Source: Rhodospirillales bacterium URHD0017 | Lineage (GTDB): Bacteria > Pseudomonadota > Alphaproteobacteria > Reyranellales > Reyranellaceae | Length of the DNA: 64,000 bases | Assembly (NCBI GenBank): GCA_900110395.1 | Contig: FODP01000008.1 | Location: 124,001-188,000 of the forward strand | Direction: 5' to 3' | Shown here: positions 21,979-29,838 of the stretch, piece by piece | Layout: each line of letters starts with the position of its first letter | Numbering within the stretch: the stretch's first letter is position 1 | Notes under the pieces: generated by a model | The model's database searches: none | Told to the model about the DNA's origin: nothing | The model's input: only the letters and a program-made list of their open reading frames with translations | Position numbers and translations under genes: made by a program

Positions 21979-22422
21979 TTGCCCCGTCGCCTGGGACTGC
22001 CCCTGTCATTGATGATCCTGGTTGGCGCCTGCGCCGGCAGCCCGTCGGCGCCGCCGCAGGCCGATCAGCAGGCCAAGCAATTCGATCCACCGGCGCCCGC
22101 CAAGGGGGCGCTCTACGTCTATCGGTCGGGACTGATGGGCGCGATGCGGCCGCTCGATGTCAGCCTGGCGGGCGGGGCCGGCGCCCAGCTCGGGTACAAC
22201 ACCTTCATTCGCATCGAAGGCCCTCCCGGACCGATCGATATCGCGTGCAAGGTCGGTGACAACACCACGAACAACCAGATCCAGATCCAGGACGGCCAGA
22301 CGCGTTTCGTCGAGGTGTCGATGCGCGCGGGTTTGTGGACGCCGAGCTGCGACGTCGCCGAGGTTCCGCCCACCCAGGGACAGACCGCCGTCCGTTCCTC
22401 GCGCCGCGTTGAGCCGCTCTAG
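21979..22422 (+). CDS. Putative lipoprotein, DUF2846-like
   Basis: 147 residues. Signal peptide RRLGLPLSLMILVGACAGSP with lipobox VGAC. The mature domain contains KGALYVYRSGLMGAMRPLDV, then QLGYNTFIRIEGPPGPIDIA and QTRFVEVSMRAGLWTPSCDV, a pattern close to DUF2846 (ALYVYR ... GxxxxxxV). Start is TTG at 21979 after GAGGAGGAACAC, a strong ribosome site. It is convergent with the acyl-CoA dehydrogenase gene and their stop codons overlap by four bases. Confidence 0.78.
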   Translation: MPRRLGLPLSLMILVGACAGSPSAPPQADQQAKQFDPPAPAKGALYVYRSGLMGAMRPLDVSLAGGAGAQLGYNTFIRIEGPPGPIDIACKVGDNTTNNQIQIQDGQTRFVEVSMRAGLWTPSCDVAEVPPTQGQTAVRSSRRVEPL

Positions 22423-23603
22423 CCGACGAACGTGCCGTCGGGGTCGCCGTTGAACAGGATGCGCCCAACCGTCTCGAAATGCGCCTCGCGCGCCTGGATC
22501 TGCTGCGACAGCGTATGGATGTCGCGGAAGCGCCGCTCGAACGGCGTGCCGAGGAAGATCGCCGAGGTGCCGGCGGCCTTGTAGACCCAGTCCGCCGTCT
22601 TCTCGGCGTGGTGGATGGCCTGGGTACAGGCAAGCCGCACCCGGGCGCGGTCGGTCGTGCCGATCGGCTCGACCTCGTCGGCGCGGCCGTGCACGTCCTT
22701 CAATATCTCGACCAGCCAGGCCCGCGCCGAGCCGATGTCTGCCTCGCGGCGCGCTACGTCCGACTGGACGCTGGGATTGTCGGCAAGCCGCGCCAGGTTG
22801 CGCGGTGTCTTGTTGGCGGCGAGCTCGATGAAGGCGTCGAGCATGGCGCGCGCGATGCCGAGCGCCACTGCCGCCACGCCGCAGGCGTAGAGGCCCTGCA
22901 TGGTGAAGGCATAGAGCGGGCCCTTGTCGCGCCGCAGCGTCGGATCCTCGCGCGTGCCGGAGAAGTCTTCCGGCACGAAGACGTCGGCGACGGAGTAGCC
23001 TTCGGACGCCGTGCCGCGCATGCCGAGCGTGTGCCAGTCGTGGATCGCCTTGGTCTCCGCCTTGGGCATGAGGACCGTGCGTATGGTCGGCCGGTCGAAG
23101 CGGTTGCGGCGCAGCGAGCCGTCGGGTTCCACGACGTTGCCGTGGGCGCCGATCCAGGTGGCCTGGCGGTATCCGGAGGAGAAATGCCATTCGCCCGTGA
23201 CGCGATAGCCGCCGGGCGCGGCGACCAGCTTGTGCTGGTTGGGCGGGCCCCAGGAGATCAGCCCGCGTGGGTCGCCATAGATCGTGCGCCCCGCTTCGAA
23301 GGGAATGAAGGGCGCGATCAGGGCCGAGCTGTTAGCGACGAACATGTTCCAGCCCAGCGAGCCATCATGGCGCGCGATCTCCTCGATCGCCGCCACATAG
23401 ACCCATGGCTCGACTTCCTCGCCACCCAGCGAGCGCGGCAGCAGCAGGCGGAACAGCCGGGACTCGTGCAGCTCGCTGATCAGCGGCTCGGGGAAGTCCT
23501 GGAGTCTCTCGATGTCGTCGACGACGGCCGAGATCGCCGGCCCGATTGCACGGGCGCGGACGAGGGGATCGGGCAGGCGCCTGGAGAGGCCGACATCGTT
23601 CAT
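22419..23603 (-). CDS. Acyl-CoA dehydrogenase-like flavoprotein (HpaB/DszC-type monooxygenase fold)
   Basis: 394 residues. ERLQDFPEPLISELHESRLF and LPRSLGGEEVEPWVYVAAIE are the N-terminal helical domain, followed by IARHDGSLGWNMFVANSSAL. The middle beta domain shows GGYRVTGEWHFSSGYRQATW and MRGTASEGYSVADVFVPEDF. The C-terminal helices include YKAAGTSAIFLGTPFERRFR and DIHTLSQQIQAR, where RDIHTLSQ is typical of the FMN/FAD monooxygenase branch (DszC, HpaB-like hydroxylases) rather than true acyl-CoA dehydrogenases. The start ATG at 23603 is chosen by homology; there is no clear ribosome site. Substrate unknown, and no reductase partner gene is adjacent. Confidence 0.85.
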   Translation of the reverse strand: MNDVGLSRRLPDPLVRARAIGPAISAVVDDIERLQDFPEPLISELHESRLFRLLLPRSLGGEEVEPWVYVAAIEEIARHDGSLGWNMFVANSSALIAPFIPFEAGRTIYGDPRGLISWGPPNQHKLVAAPGGYRVTGEWHFSSGYRQATWIGAHGNVVEPDGSLRRNRFDRPTIRTVLMPKAETKAIHDWHTLGMRGTASEGYSVADVFVPEDFSGTREDPTLRRDKGPLYAFTMQGLYACGVAAVALGIARAMLDAFIELAANKTPRNLARLADNPSVQSDVARREADIGSARAWLVEILKDVHGRADEVEPIGTTDRARVRLACTQAIHHAEKTADWVYKAAGTSAIFLGTPFERRFRDIHTLSQQIQAREAHFETVGRILFNGDPDGTFVG

Positions 23604-23765
23604 GCGAGACGATTGGGCGCGCCGGTTCAACGGATTGTCAATGGAGCTCGCCTCGCGATGCGAGCAAGGCGGCCGCTCCGCTGCCGCATTTCGGCCGAGC
23701 AACGGCCGCGCAACGTCCCGGCGCGCCGAATGTTGATTTCCGCTACTCAACCCTCGGAGGACAAG

Positions 23766-24080
23766 ATGACCAAGACAATCCTGATCGCACTTGCATGCGC
23801 GGCGTCGGCTGTTTCGGTCGCGCAGGCCCAGACGTCTGGTTCAGCGGGCGTTGGTGCGTCCGGCGGCGTCGGCGCCAGCGGCTCGCACGGGACGACCGGC
23901 TCGGGCGGCATCAGCGGCGGCGGTTCCGTCGTGACGCCGCCGGCTTCAGCCGGTGCCGGCGTGTCGGGCGGCGCCACGGTCAACCAGCCCGCGATCGACA
24001 CCAACCAGGCGCAGCAGCCCGGTGTCGGCGTCAATAGTGGCGCCAGCGGTGGTGGCAGCATCGCGCGGCCGAGCCGCTAG
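23766..24080 (+). CDS. Small secreted Gly/Ser-rich protein
   Basis: 104 residues. A signal peptide (TKTILIALACAASAVSVAQAQ, cleavage after AQA) is followed by a low-complexity mature chain: SAGVGASGGVGASGSHGTTG, SGGISGGGSVV, then GAGVSGGATVNQPAIDTNQA. The GVGASG unit is repeated. Disordered, flexible and without cysteines; no enzymatic function expected. GGAGGACAAG precedes the ATG, and a strong terminator follows, so it is a free-standing, probably well-expressed gene. Confidence 0.8.
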   Translation: MTKTILIALACAASAVSVAQAQTSGSAGVGASGGVGASGSHGTTGSGGISGGGSVVTPPASAGAGVSGGATVNQPAIDTNQAQQPGVGVNSGASGGGSIARPSR

Positions 24081-24098
24081 ACCGACTGTTCAGAGGGG

Positions 24099-24132
24099 AG
24101 GCCGGCCGGCTGCATGGCCGGCCTTTCTTTTT
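24099..24132 (+). terminator. Rho-independent terminator
   Basis: AGGCCGGCC (24099-24107) pairs perfectly with GGCCGGCCT (24116-24124) around an 8-base loop and is followed by TTCTTTTTT. It ends the secreted Gly-rich gene. Confidence 0.92.
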
Positions 24133-24138
24133 TGTTCG

Positions 24139-24372
24139 TTACAGGTCGCTGCGCGGCCGACCCGCCTGGAAACCGAGCTCGACGGGGGCGGCGGCAAGGG
24201 CAGGGGCGATGGCATAGCCGGACGCCGTGACCTTGATGATGCCAGGCCGCACGTCGGCGCCTTCGTCGACGCGACTGTTGGCAAGCTGCCGATGTTCCAG
24301 GCCGACGGCTACGATCGCCGTAACGCTGAGCCCAAAGATGAACGTCGCGACGATGGCCAGGAACTCTTGCAT
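24139..24372 (-). CDS. Small hypothetical membrane-anchored protein
   Basis: 77 residues from the ATG at 24372, which has AAGGGAGGG five bases upstream; the frame is open nine codons further but that region is the ribosome site itself. One hydrophobic segment near the N-terminus (QEFLAIVATFIFGLSVTAIV) would act as a signal anchor; the rest, IIKVTASGYAIAPALAAAPV, is mixed. No family recognised. It ends against the terminator of the convergent Gly-rich gene. Confidence 0.65.
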   Translation of the reverse strand: MQEFLAIVATFIFGLSVTAIVAVGLEHRQLANSRVDEGADVRPGIIKVTASGYAIAPALAAAPVELGFQAGRPRSDL

Positions 24373-24483
24373 TTGCCCTCCCTTCTTATGGCTGGGCAAA
24401 CGACCGTCCCGCGTGCTTCGTTGCCGAGGTTGCGCGCGTGCGTCACTCCGCCGCGCGTTAAGGTTGTGACCGGTTCCGCTTTC

Positions 24484-25113
24484 CTACTGGGCCAGCTTGG
24501 CCCACTCGTCGGCCTGCACCCGCGCCACCAGTTTGTAGCCGCCGGCGCCGTCGGGCTTGAAAATCGAGATCTCGCCTTCGCGGATGTCGAACCAGTCCTT
24601 GCCGAAGGCGTCGAGGATATTGGGCTTGTGGCTCACGACCAGAACGTTGGTTCCGGGAACCGCTGTAGCCGCTAGCTTGCGCAGCGCCGCCGTCCGGCGG
24701 TTGTTCTCGATCGGCGTGACCACTTGGCCGCCCTCGCTGACGTCGGCCGTCGTCTGCGGCTCGCCGAACCCGAGCAACCGGCCAGTCTCGATGGCCCGGA
24801 AATATTGACTGGTGGTGACTTGGCCGATCGGGATGCCGAGTTTCTTCATGGCCGCACCAATTTCCTTGGCTTTGGCCCGGCCTGCGTCATTGAGCTGCCG
24901 TTGCTTGGTGACGTTGGCGAGGTTGAGCGGGTCGGTGTCGGCTTGGTCCGAATGGGTTGCACCGTGGCGCATGACGAGAACGTAGCCGCCGCTCTTCAGC
25001 GCCGTGACCCAGTCCGGCTGGGCCCAAGCTGGTGAGAGGGCGGGCAGGCCGACAGCCAGCGCTCCCGTGGTCAGAACCAACAGGCAGGTCCTGCGGACGA
25101 TGCTTGCAACCAT
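24484..25113 (-). CDS. Exported histidine phosphatase (SixA/phosphoglycerate mutase-like)
   Basis: 209 residues. Signal peptide TCLLVLTTGALAVGLPALSP ending AWAQ. Phosphatase core: YVLVMRHGATHSDQADTDPL with the RHG catalytic histidine, LNDAGRAKAKEIGAAMKKLG, TSQYFRAIETGRLLGF supplying the conserved arginine, and VVSHKPNILDAFGKDW with the second catalytic histidine. Such periplasmic enzymes hydrolyse phosphate esters or phosphohistidine; the substrate is unknown. AGGGGG precedes the ATG. It lies just downstream of the indolepyruvate oxidoreductase gene in the same direction, with a gap of about 25 bases. Confidence 0.88.
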   Translation of the reverse strand: MVASIVRRTCLLVLTTGALAVGLPALSPAWAQPDWVTALKSGGYVLVMRHGATHSDQADTDPLNLANVTKQRQLNDAGRAKAKEIGAAMKKLGIPIGQVTTSQYFRAIETGRLLGFGEPQTTADVSEGGQVVTPIENNRRTAALRKLAATAVPGTNVLVVSHKPNILDAFGKDWFDIREGEISIFKPDGAGGYKLVARVQADEWAKLAQ

Positions 25114-25137
25114 GATGTGCCCCCTTGTCGGCGCCGG

Positions 25138-28100
25138 CTACTCCGCGGCGATCTTTGCGGCCTCCGGGTTGCGCCACCGTTGCAATAGCTCGCCAAGCTT
25201 ACGCTTGGCTTTCGCCAAATGCTCATCCTTGATGTGGCCGTAGCCTTTGATGTCCTCGGGCACCGAGGCCACCCTGACGGCGAGGTCATGATTTGTTGCC
25301 GAGAGGCCGGCCAAAAGCTCGCCGACCAGCGCTTCGTACTCGCCGATCAAGGCCCGCTCGACCTTGCGCTCGGCGGTGTAGCCGAACGGATCGAAGGCCG
25401 TCCCGCGGAGGAACCTGAGCTTTGCCAACGCCTTGAAGGCCGGCAGCATCCACGCGCCGAACTCCTGCTTCAGGAGATGGCCGGTCTTGGGATCGCGCTT
25501 GGCGAACAGCGGCGGGGCGAGATGGAACTTCAGCCGATAGTCGCCTTCGAACTGCCGGTCGATGCCGGCCTGGAAAGCGGCATCGGCGTAGAGCCTCGCC
25601 ACCTCGTACTCGTCCTTGTAGGCGAGCAGCTTGGCATAGTTGCGGGCGACGGCTTCGGCCAAGGGAGCCGGATCGCCGCTCTTGCCCGTCTTCTGCTCGG
25701 CCGCACGCACCTTTTCGACCAGCGCCTCGTAGCGCTCGGCGAGGCCGGCGTTCTGATAGTCGGTGAGATGTTTTACGCGCGACGCCACGATCTCGTCGAC
25801 GCTCCGCGAGATGCGGAACGGCACGACGTTCTCGGCTGGCGCCAGAAGCTTCTCGACGGCAGCGCGGTCGTGGGCCGTGCGGCGGCCCCAGCGGAAGGCC
25901 GCGGTGTTCATGGCGACGGCGGCGCCATTCAGCTCGATCGCCTTCTCGAGCGACTCGTGGCCGATCGGGATCAGGCCCTTTTGATAGGCATAGCCCAGCA
26001 TGAACATGTTGGTGGCGATGGAGTCGCCCAGAAGCGCCGTGGCGATCTCGGTCGCCTCGACGAAGTCGCAAGCCTCGGCGCCGGCGGCGGCTTCGACCGA
26101 GAGCCTTAGGGTGTTGGCCGGGAAGGCGAGGTCGGGCTTGCGCGTGAAGTCGCCGGTGATGGTCTGGTGCGTGTTGACGATGGCGCGCGAGGCGCCGGGT
26201 TCCAGGCGGGCCAGCGCATCGGCGCTGGCGCTCACCACCAGGTCGCAGCCCAGCAGCAGGTCGGCGCCGCCGGCGCCGAGTCGCACCGCGTGCAGGGCCT
26301 CGGGCGAGGCGCCGATGCGGACGTGGCTGATCACCGCGCCGCCCTTCTGCGCCATGCCGAGCTGGTCGAGCACGGTGACGCCCTTGCCCTCGATATGCGC
26401 GGCCGTGCCCATGATGGCGCCGATGGTGACGACGCCGGTGCCGCCGATGCCGGTGATCAGCACGCCGTAGGGCTTGTCGGCCACCGCCGGCAGGGCGGGC
26501 GCGGCCGGCAGCGCCGGCTCGGTCGTGACGACAGCCGATTTCTTGTCGGCCTTGCCCTTCCTGACGCCGCCGCCTTCGATGGTGACGAAGCTCGGGCAGA
26601 AGCCGTTCAGGCAGGAGAAGTCCTTGTTGCAGGACGACTGGTCGATGGCGCGCTTGGTGCCGAACTCGGTCTCGACCGGCGTCACGCTGAGGCAGTTCGA
26701 CTGCACCGAGCAGTCGCCGCAGCCTTCGCAGACGGCCTGGTTGATGAACACGCGCCTCGCCGGATCGGGGAAGGTGCCGCGCTTGCGCCGGCGGCGCTTT
26801 TCGGCGGCGCAGGTCTGGTCGTAGATCAGGACGGAGACGCCCTTCCATTCACGCAGGTCGCGCTGGACGTCGTCGAGCTCGCTGCGGTGATGGAAGGTGA
26901 CGCCGGGCGCCCATTCGGTGCCGATCGGGTATTTACCGGGATCGTCACTCACCAGGGCGATCCGGCGCACACCCTCGGCATGGACCTGCTGGCTGATCGT
27001 CCACGGCCGCACGTTGCCGTCGTGCGGCTGGCCGCCGGTCATGGCGACGGCGTCGTTGTAGAGGATCTTGTAGGTAATGGTTGTGTTGGTCGCGATGGCG
27101 TGGCGGATCGCCATGTAGCCGGAATGGAAGTAGGTGCCGTCGCCCAGGTTCTGGAACACGTGCGGCATGTCGGTGAAGTGGTTGGCGCCGACCCAGGTGG
27201 CGCCCTCGGCGCCCATGTGGGTGAAGGTCTTGGTGTTGCGCTCCATGTTGATGGCGAGCGTGTGACAGCCGATGCCGGCCATCGCCATCGAGCCTTCGGG
27301 CACCTTGGTCGAGGAGTTGTGCGGGCAGCCGGAGCAGAAGTAGGGCACGCGCGCGAGCCCCGCTTCGTTGCGCACCTGCCGGCCGCTACGGCGCTGCAGG
27401 GCTTCCCAGCGTTGCCTGGTGCGCGCGCCGAGGCCGTCGAGGCCGAAGCGGGCGACCAGCGCCGAGGCGATCTCGAAGGGCGAGAGCTCGCCGTCGATCT
27501 TCAGAAGCGTCTGGCCGCGCTCGTCGGTCTTGCCGACGACGACGGGGCGGCGGTCGGCCGGGGCGTTGAACAGCGTGTCCTTGAGCTGCTGCTCGATGAT
27601 CGGCCGTTTCTCCTCGACCACCAGGATCTCGCGCTTGCCCTGGGCGAAGGCGGTCACGCCCTCGGTCTCGAGCGGCCACACCAGGGCGACCTTGTAGACC
27701 GCGAGGCCCAGCCGCTCGGCCTCGGCGTCGTCGATGCCGAGCTCGTCGAGCGCCTGGCGCACGTCGAGGTAGGACTTGCCGACGGTGACGATGCCGAAGC
27801 GGGCGTCGGCCCGGCCCATCATCAGCCGGTCGAGCTTGTTGGCGCGCCAGTAGGCCAGCGCGGCCGGGTGCTTGACCGTGAGCGTGCGCCGCTCCTGGCC
27901 GAGCCAGTCGTCGGGCCAGCGGACGTGCACGCCGTCGGGCGGCAGGACGAAGTCGGTCGGGATCTGGATGTCGATGCGATGCGGATCGACGTGGACGGAG
28001 GCCGAGGAATCGACCGTCTCGCTCAGGACCTTGAAGGCGACCCACAGGCCCGAGTAGCGCGACAGGGCGAAGGCGTGCAGGCCGAGGTCGAGATATTCCT

Positions 28101-28626
28101 GGACGCTGGCGGCATGGATGATCGGCAGCGCGGCCGCGATCAGGGCGGGCTCGCTCTGGTGCGCGGTGGTCGACGACTTCGCCATGTGGTCGTCGCCGGC
28201 GAGGGCGACGATGCCGCCGTGCTTGGCCGTGCCGGCATAGTTGGCGTGCTTCAGCACGTCGCCCGAGCGGTCGACGCCGGGGCCCTTGCCGTACCACATG
28301 CCGAACACGCCGTCGTAGCGCGCGCCGGGATAGAGGTGGATCTGCTGGGTGCCCCACAGGGCGGTGGCGGCGAGGTCCTCGTTGACGCCCGGCTGGAATT
28401 CTATGTGGTTGTTCTTGATGAAGCGCTTGGCCTGCCACAGCGCCTGGTCGAACCCGCCCAGGGGCGAGCCGCGATAGCCCGAGATGTAACCCGCCGTGTT
28501 GAGCCCGGCGGCGAGGTCGCGCTGGCGCTGCATCATGGGCAGGCGCACCAGGGCCTGCGTGCCGGTCAGGTAGACCCTGCCGCTTTCAAGTACGTATTTG
28601 TCGTCAAGGGTTACCGCGACGGGCAA
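25138..28626 (-). CDS. Indolepyruvate:ferredoxin oxidoreductase, fused alpha-beta form
   Basis: 1162 residues. Oxidatively decarboxylates aryl- or branched-chain 2-oxo acids to acyl-CoA using TPP and Fe-S centres. The N-terminal part has AGYISGYRGSPLGGFDQALW and GVNEDLAATALWGTQQIHLY. Fe-S ligands are in CPHNSSTKVPEGS, CEGCGDCSVQSNCLS (from about residue 633) and SCNKDFSCLNGFCPSFV. The TPP region is GCHTLAINMERNTKTFTHMG with GQPHDGNVRPWTI. The gamma-like domain shows GVLITGIGGTGVVTIGAIMG. The start is TTG at 28626 directly after GGGAGG. The single-chain layout is common in proteobacteria and differs from the archaeal two-subunit IorAB. Role inferred: aromatic or branched amino acid catabolism. 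Confidence 0.95.
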   Translation of the reverse strand: MPVAVTLDDKYVLESGRVYLTGTQALVRLPMMQRQRDLAAGLNTAGYISGYRGSPLGGFDQALWQAKRFIKNNHIEFQPGVNEDLAATALWGTQQIHLYPGARYDGVFGMWYGKGPGVDRSGDVLKHANYAGTAKHGGIVALAGDDHMAKSSTTAHQSEPALIAAALPIIHAASVQEYLDLGLHAFALSRYSGLWVAFKVLSETVDSSASVHVDPHRIDIQIPTDFVLPPDGVHVRWPDDWLGQERRTLTVKHPAALAYWRANKLDRLMMGRADARFGIVTVGKSYLDVRQALDELGIDDAEAERLGLAVYKVALVWPLETEGVTAFAQGKREILVVEEKRPIIEQQLKDTLFNAPADRRPVVVGKTDERGQTLLKIDGELSPFEIASALVARFGLDGLGARTRQRWEALQRRSGRQVRNEAGLARVPYFCSGCPHNSSTKVPEGSMAMAGIGCHTLAINMERNTKTFTHMGAEGATWVGANHFTDMPHVFQNLGDGTYFHSGYMAIRHAIATNTTITYKILYNDAVAMTGGQPHDGNVRPWTISQQVHAEGVRRIALVSDDPGKYPIGTEWAPGVTFHHRSELDDVQRDLREWKGVSVLIYDQTCAAEKRRRRKRGTFPDPARRVFINQAVCEGCGDCSVQSNCLSVTPVETEFGTKRAIDQSSCNKDFSCLNGFCPSFVTIEGGGVRKGKADKKSAVVTTEPALPAAPALPAVADKPYGVLITGIGGTGVVTIGAIMGTAAHIEGKGVTVLDQLGMAQKGGAVISHVRIGASPEALHAVRLGAGGADLLLGCDLVVSASADALARLEPGASRAIVNTHQTITGDFTRKPDLAFPANTLRLSVEAAAGAEACDFVEATEIATALLGDSIATNMFMLGYAYQKGLIPIGHESLEKAIELNGAAVAMNTAAFRWGRRTAHDRAAVEKLLAPAENVVPFRISRSVDEIVASRVKHLTDYQNAGLAERYEALVEKVRAAEQKTGKSGDPAPLAEAVARNYAKLLAYKDEYEVARLYADAAFQAGIDRQFEGDYRLKFHLAPPLFAKRDPKTGHLLKQEFGAWMLPAFKALAKLRFLRGTAFDPFGYTAERKVERALIGEYEALVGELLAGLSATNHDLAVRVASVPEDIKGYGHIKDEHLAKAKRKLGELLQRWRNPEAAKIAAE

Positions 28627-28796
28627 GGCAACCTCCCAATAGAGTTAGGAGACGGTAGCGACAGAATCTTGCGGCTTGCAATCGAGAACGAGCGGTCCCC
28701 GCGAAAAGGATGCTTTGCGCTGGCGGATCGGCCCTCGTTACCTGCACCGTTTCAAGGTTTCGCCTGGGAATGAAACGTTGTAAGCGTGCGCCCGCC

Positions 28797-29765
28797 ATGA
28801 CTGTCCTCGTCACCGGCGCCGCGGGTTTCATCGGCAGCCACGTCACCCGCGCCCTGCTGGCGCGCGGGGAGAGGGTGGTCGGCATCGACAACTTCAGCGA
28901 CTACTACGACCCCGTCCTGAAGTACGCCCGGCTGAAGCCGCTGCGCGAGGACAAGGGCTTCACCTTCCTCGAAGCCGACATTTCTGACCGCGAAACCATG
29001 CTGGCGCTGGCCGGCCGGCACGGCGACATCGACCGCATCGTTCATCTGGCGGCCCAGCCCGGCGTGCGGCATTCGCTGGTCGATCCCTACGTCTATGTGC
29101 AGACCAACGTCATGGGCCAGCTGGTCATGCTCGAGCTGGCCAAGCGGCTGAAGGACGTGAGGCATTTCGTCTATGCCTCGTCCTCGTCGGTCTATGGCGG
29201 CAATCGCAAGCTGCCCTTTTCCACCAATGACCCCGTCGATCGTCCGGTGTCGCTCTATGCCGCGACCAAGCGCGCCGACGAGCTGATGGCCGAGACCTAC
29301 GCCCATCTCTTCGGTCTCAAGGCCACCGGCTTGCGCTATTTCACGGTCTACGGTCCATGGGGCCGGCCAGACATGTCCCCGTACATCTTCGCCAAGGCGA
29401 TCCACGAGGGCCGCACCATCGAGCTCTATCATCTTGGTTTCGTGAAGCGCGACTACAGCTACATCGATGACATCGTCGACGGCACGATCGCGGTGCTCGA
29501 CAAGCCGGCCGAATCGGCAAGCAACCGTCTTTACAATCTCGGCGCCTCGCGCAGCGAGGACATCGTCTACGTCGTCTCCCTGTTCGAGAAGGCCATGGGC
29601 CGCGAAGCCAAGGTCGAACTGAAGCCGGGCGATCCGTTCGACGTCCAGGAGACTGCGGCCGACATCTCCGACACCACGCGCGATTTCGGCTGGACGCCCA
29701 AGGTTTCGGTGGAGGAGGGCATCCCGAAGTTCGTGGAGTGGTTCAAGGACTACAACCGCCTGTAA
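28797..29765 (+). CDS. NAD-dependent epimerase, UDP-glucuronate 4-epimerase-like
   Basis: 322 residues, SDR fold. MTVLVTGAAGFIGSHVTRAL carries GxxGxxG; VGIDNFSDYYDPVLKYARLK is the segment typical of UDP-glucuronate 4-epimerases; HLAAQPGVRHSLVDPYVYVQ follows; the catalytic Ser lies in VYASSSSVYGGNRKLPF and YxxxK in SLYAATKRADELMAETYAHL; GLRYFTVYGPWGRPDMSPYI closes the active site. The ATG at 28797 is chosen by homology; an upstream ATG at 28770 is possible. It would supply galacturonate units for LPS or capsule, but no other polysaccharide genes are adjacent. It is divergent from the indolepyruvate oxidoreductase. Confidence 0.92.
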   Translation: MTVLVTGAAGFIGSHVTRALLARGERVVGIDNFSDYYDPVLKYARLKPLREDKGFTFLEADISDRETMLALAGRHGDIDRIVHLAAQPGVRHSLVDPYVYVQTNVMGQLVMLELAKRLKDVRHFVYASSSSVYGGNRKLPFSTNDPVDRPVSLYAATKRADELMAETYAHLFGLKATGLRYFTVYGPWGRPDMSPYIFAKAIHEGRTIELYHLGFVKRDYSYIDDIVDGTIAVLDKPAESASNRLYNLGASRSEDIVYVVSLFEKAMGREAKVELKPGDPFDVQETAADISDTTRDFGWTPKVSVEEGIPKFVEWFKDYNRL

Positions 29766-29838
29766 CAATCTTCTGCATGCCTCGTGACTCGACTGTCCGT
29801 GGGGCATAGCTTCGGATCGTCGTCAGGGGGCAACTGAG

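Noticed and set aside
26167..28773. 868-codon open frame on the plus strand
   Set aside because: It is antisense to the fused indolepyruvate oxidoreductase, shows only Gly/Ala/Arg/Val-rich sequence without any family motif, and reflects high GC at third codon positions of the real gene.
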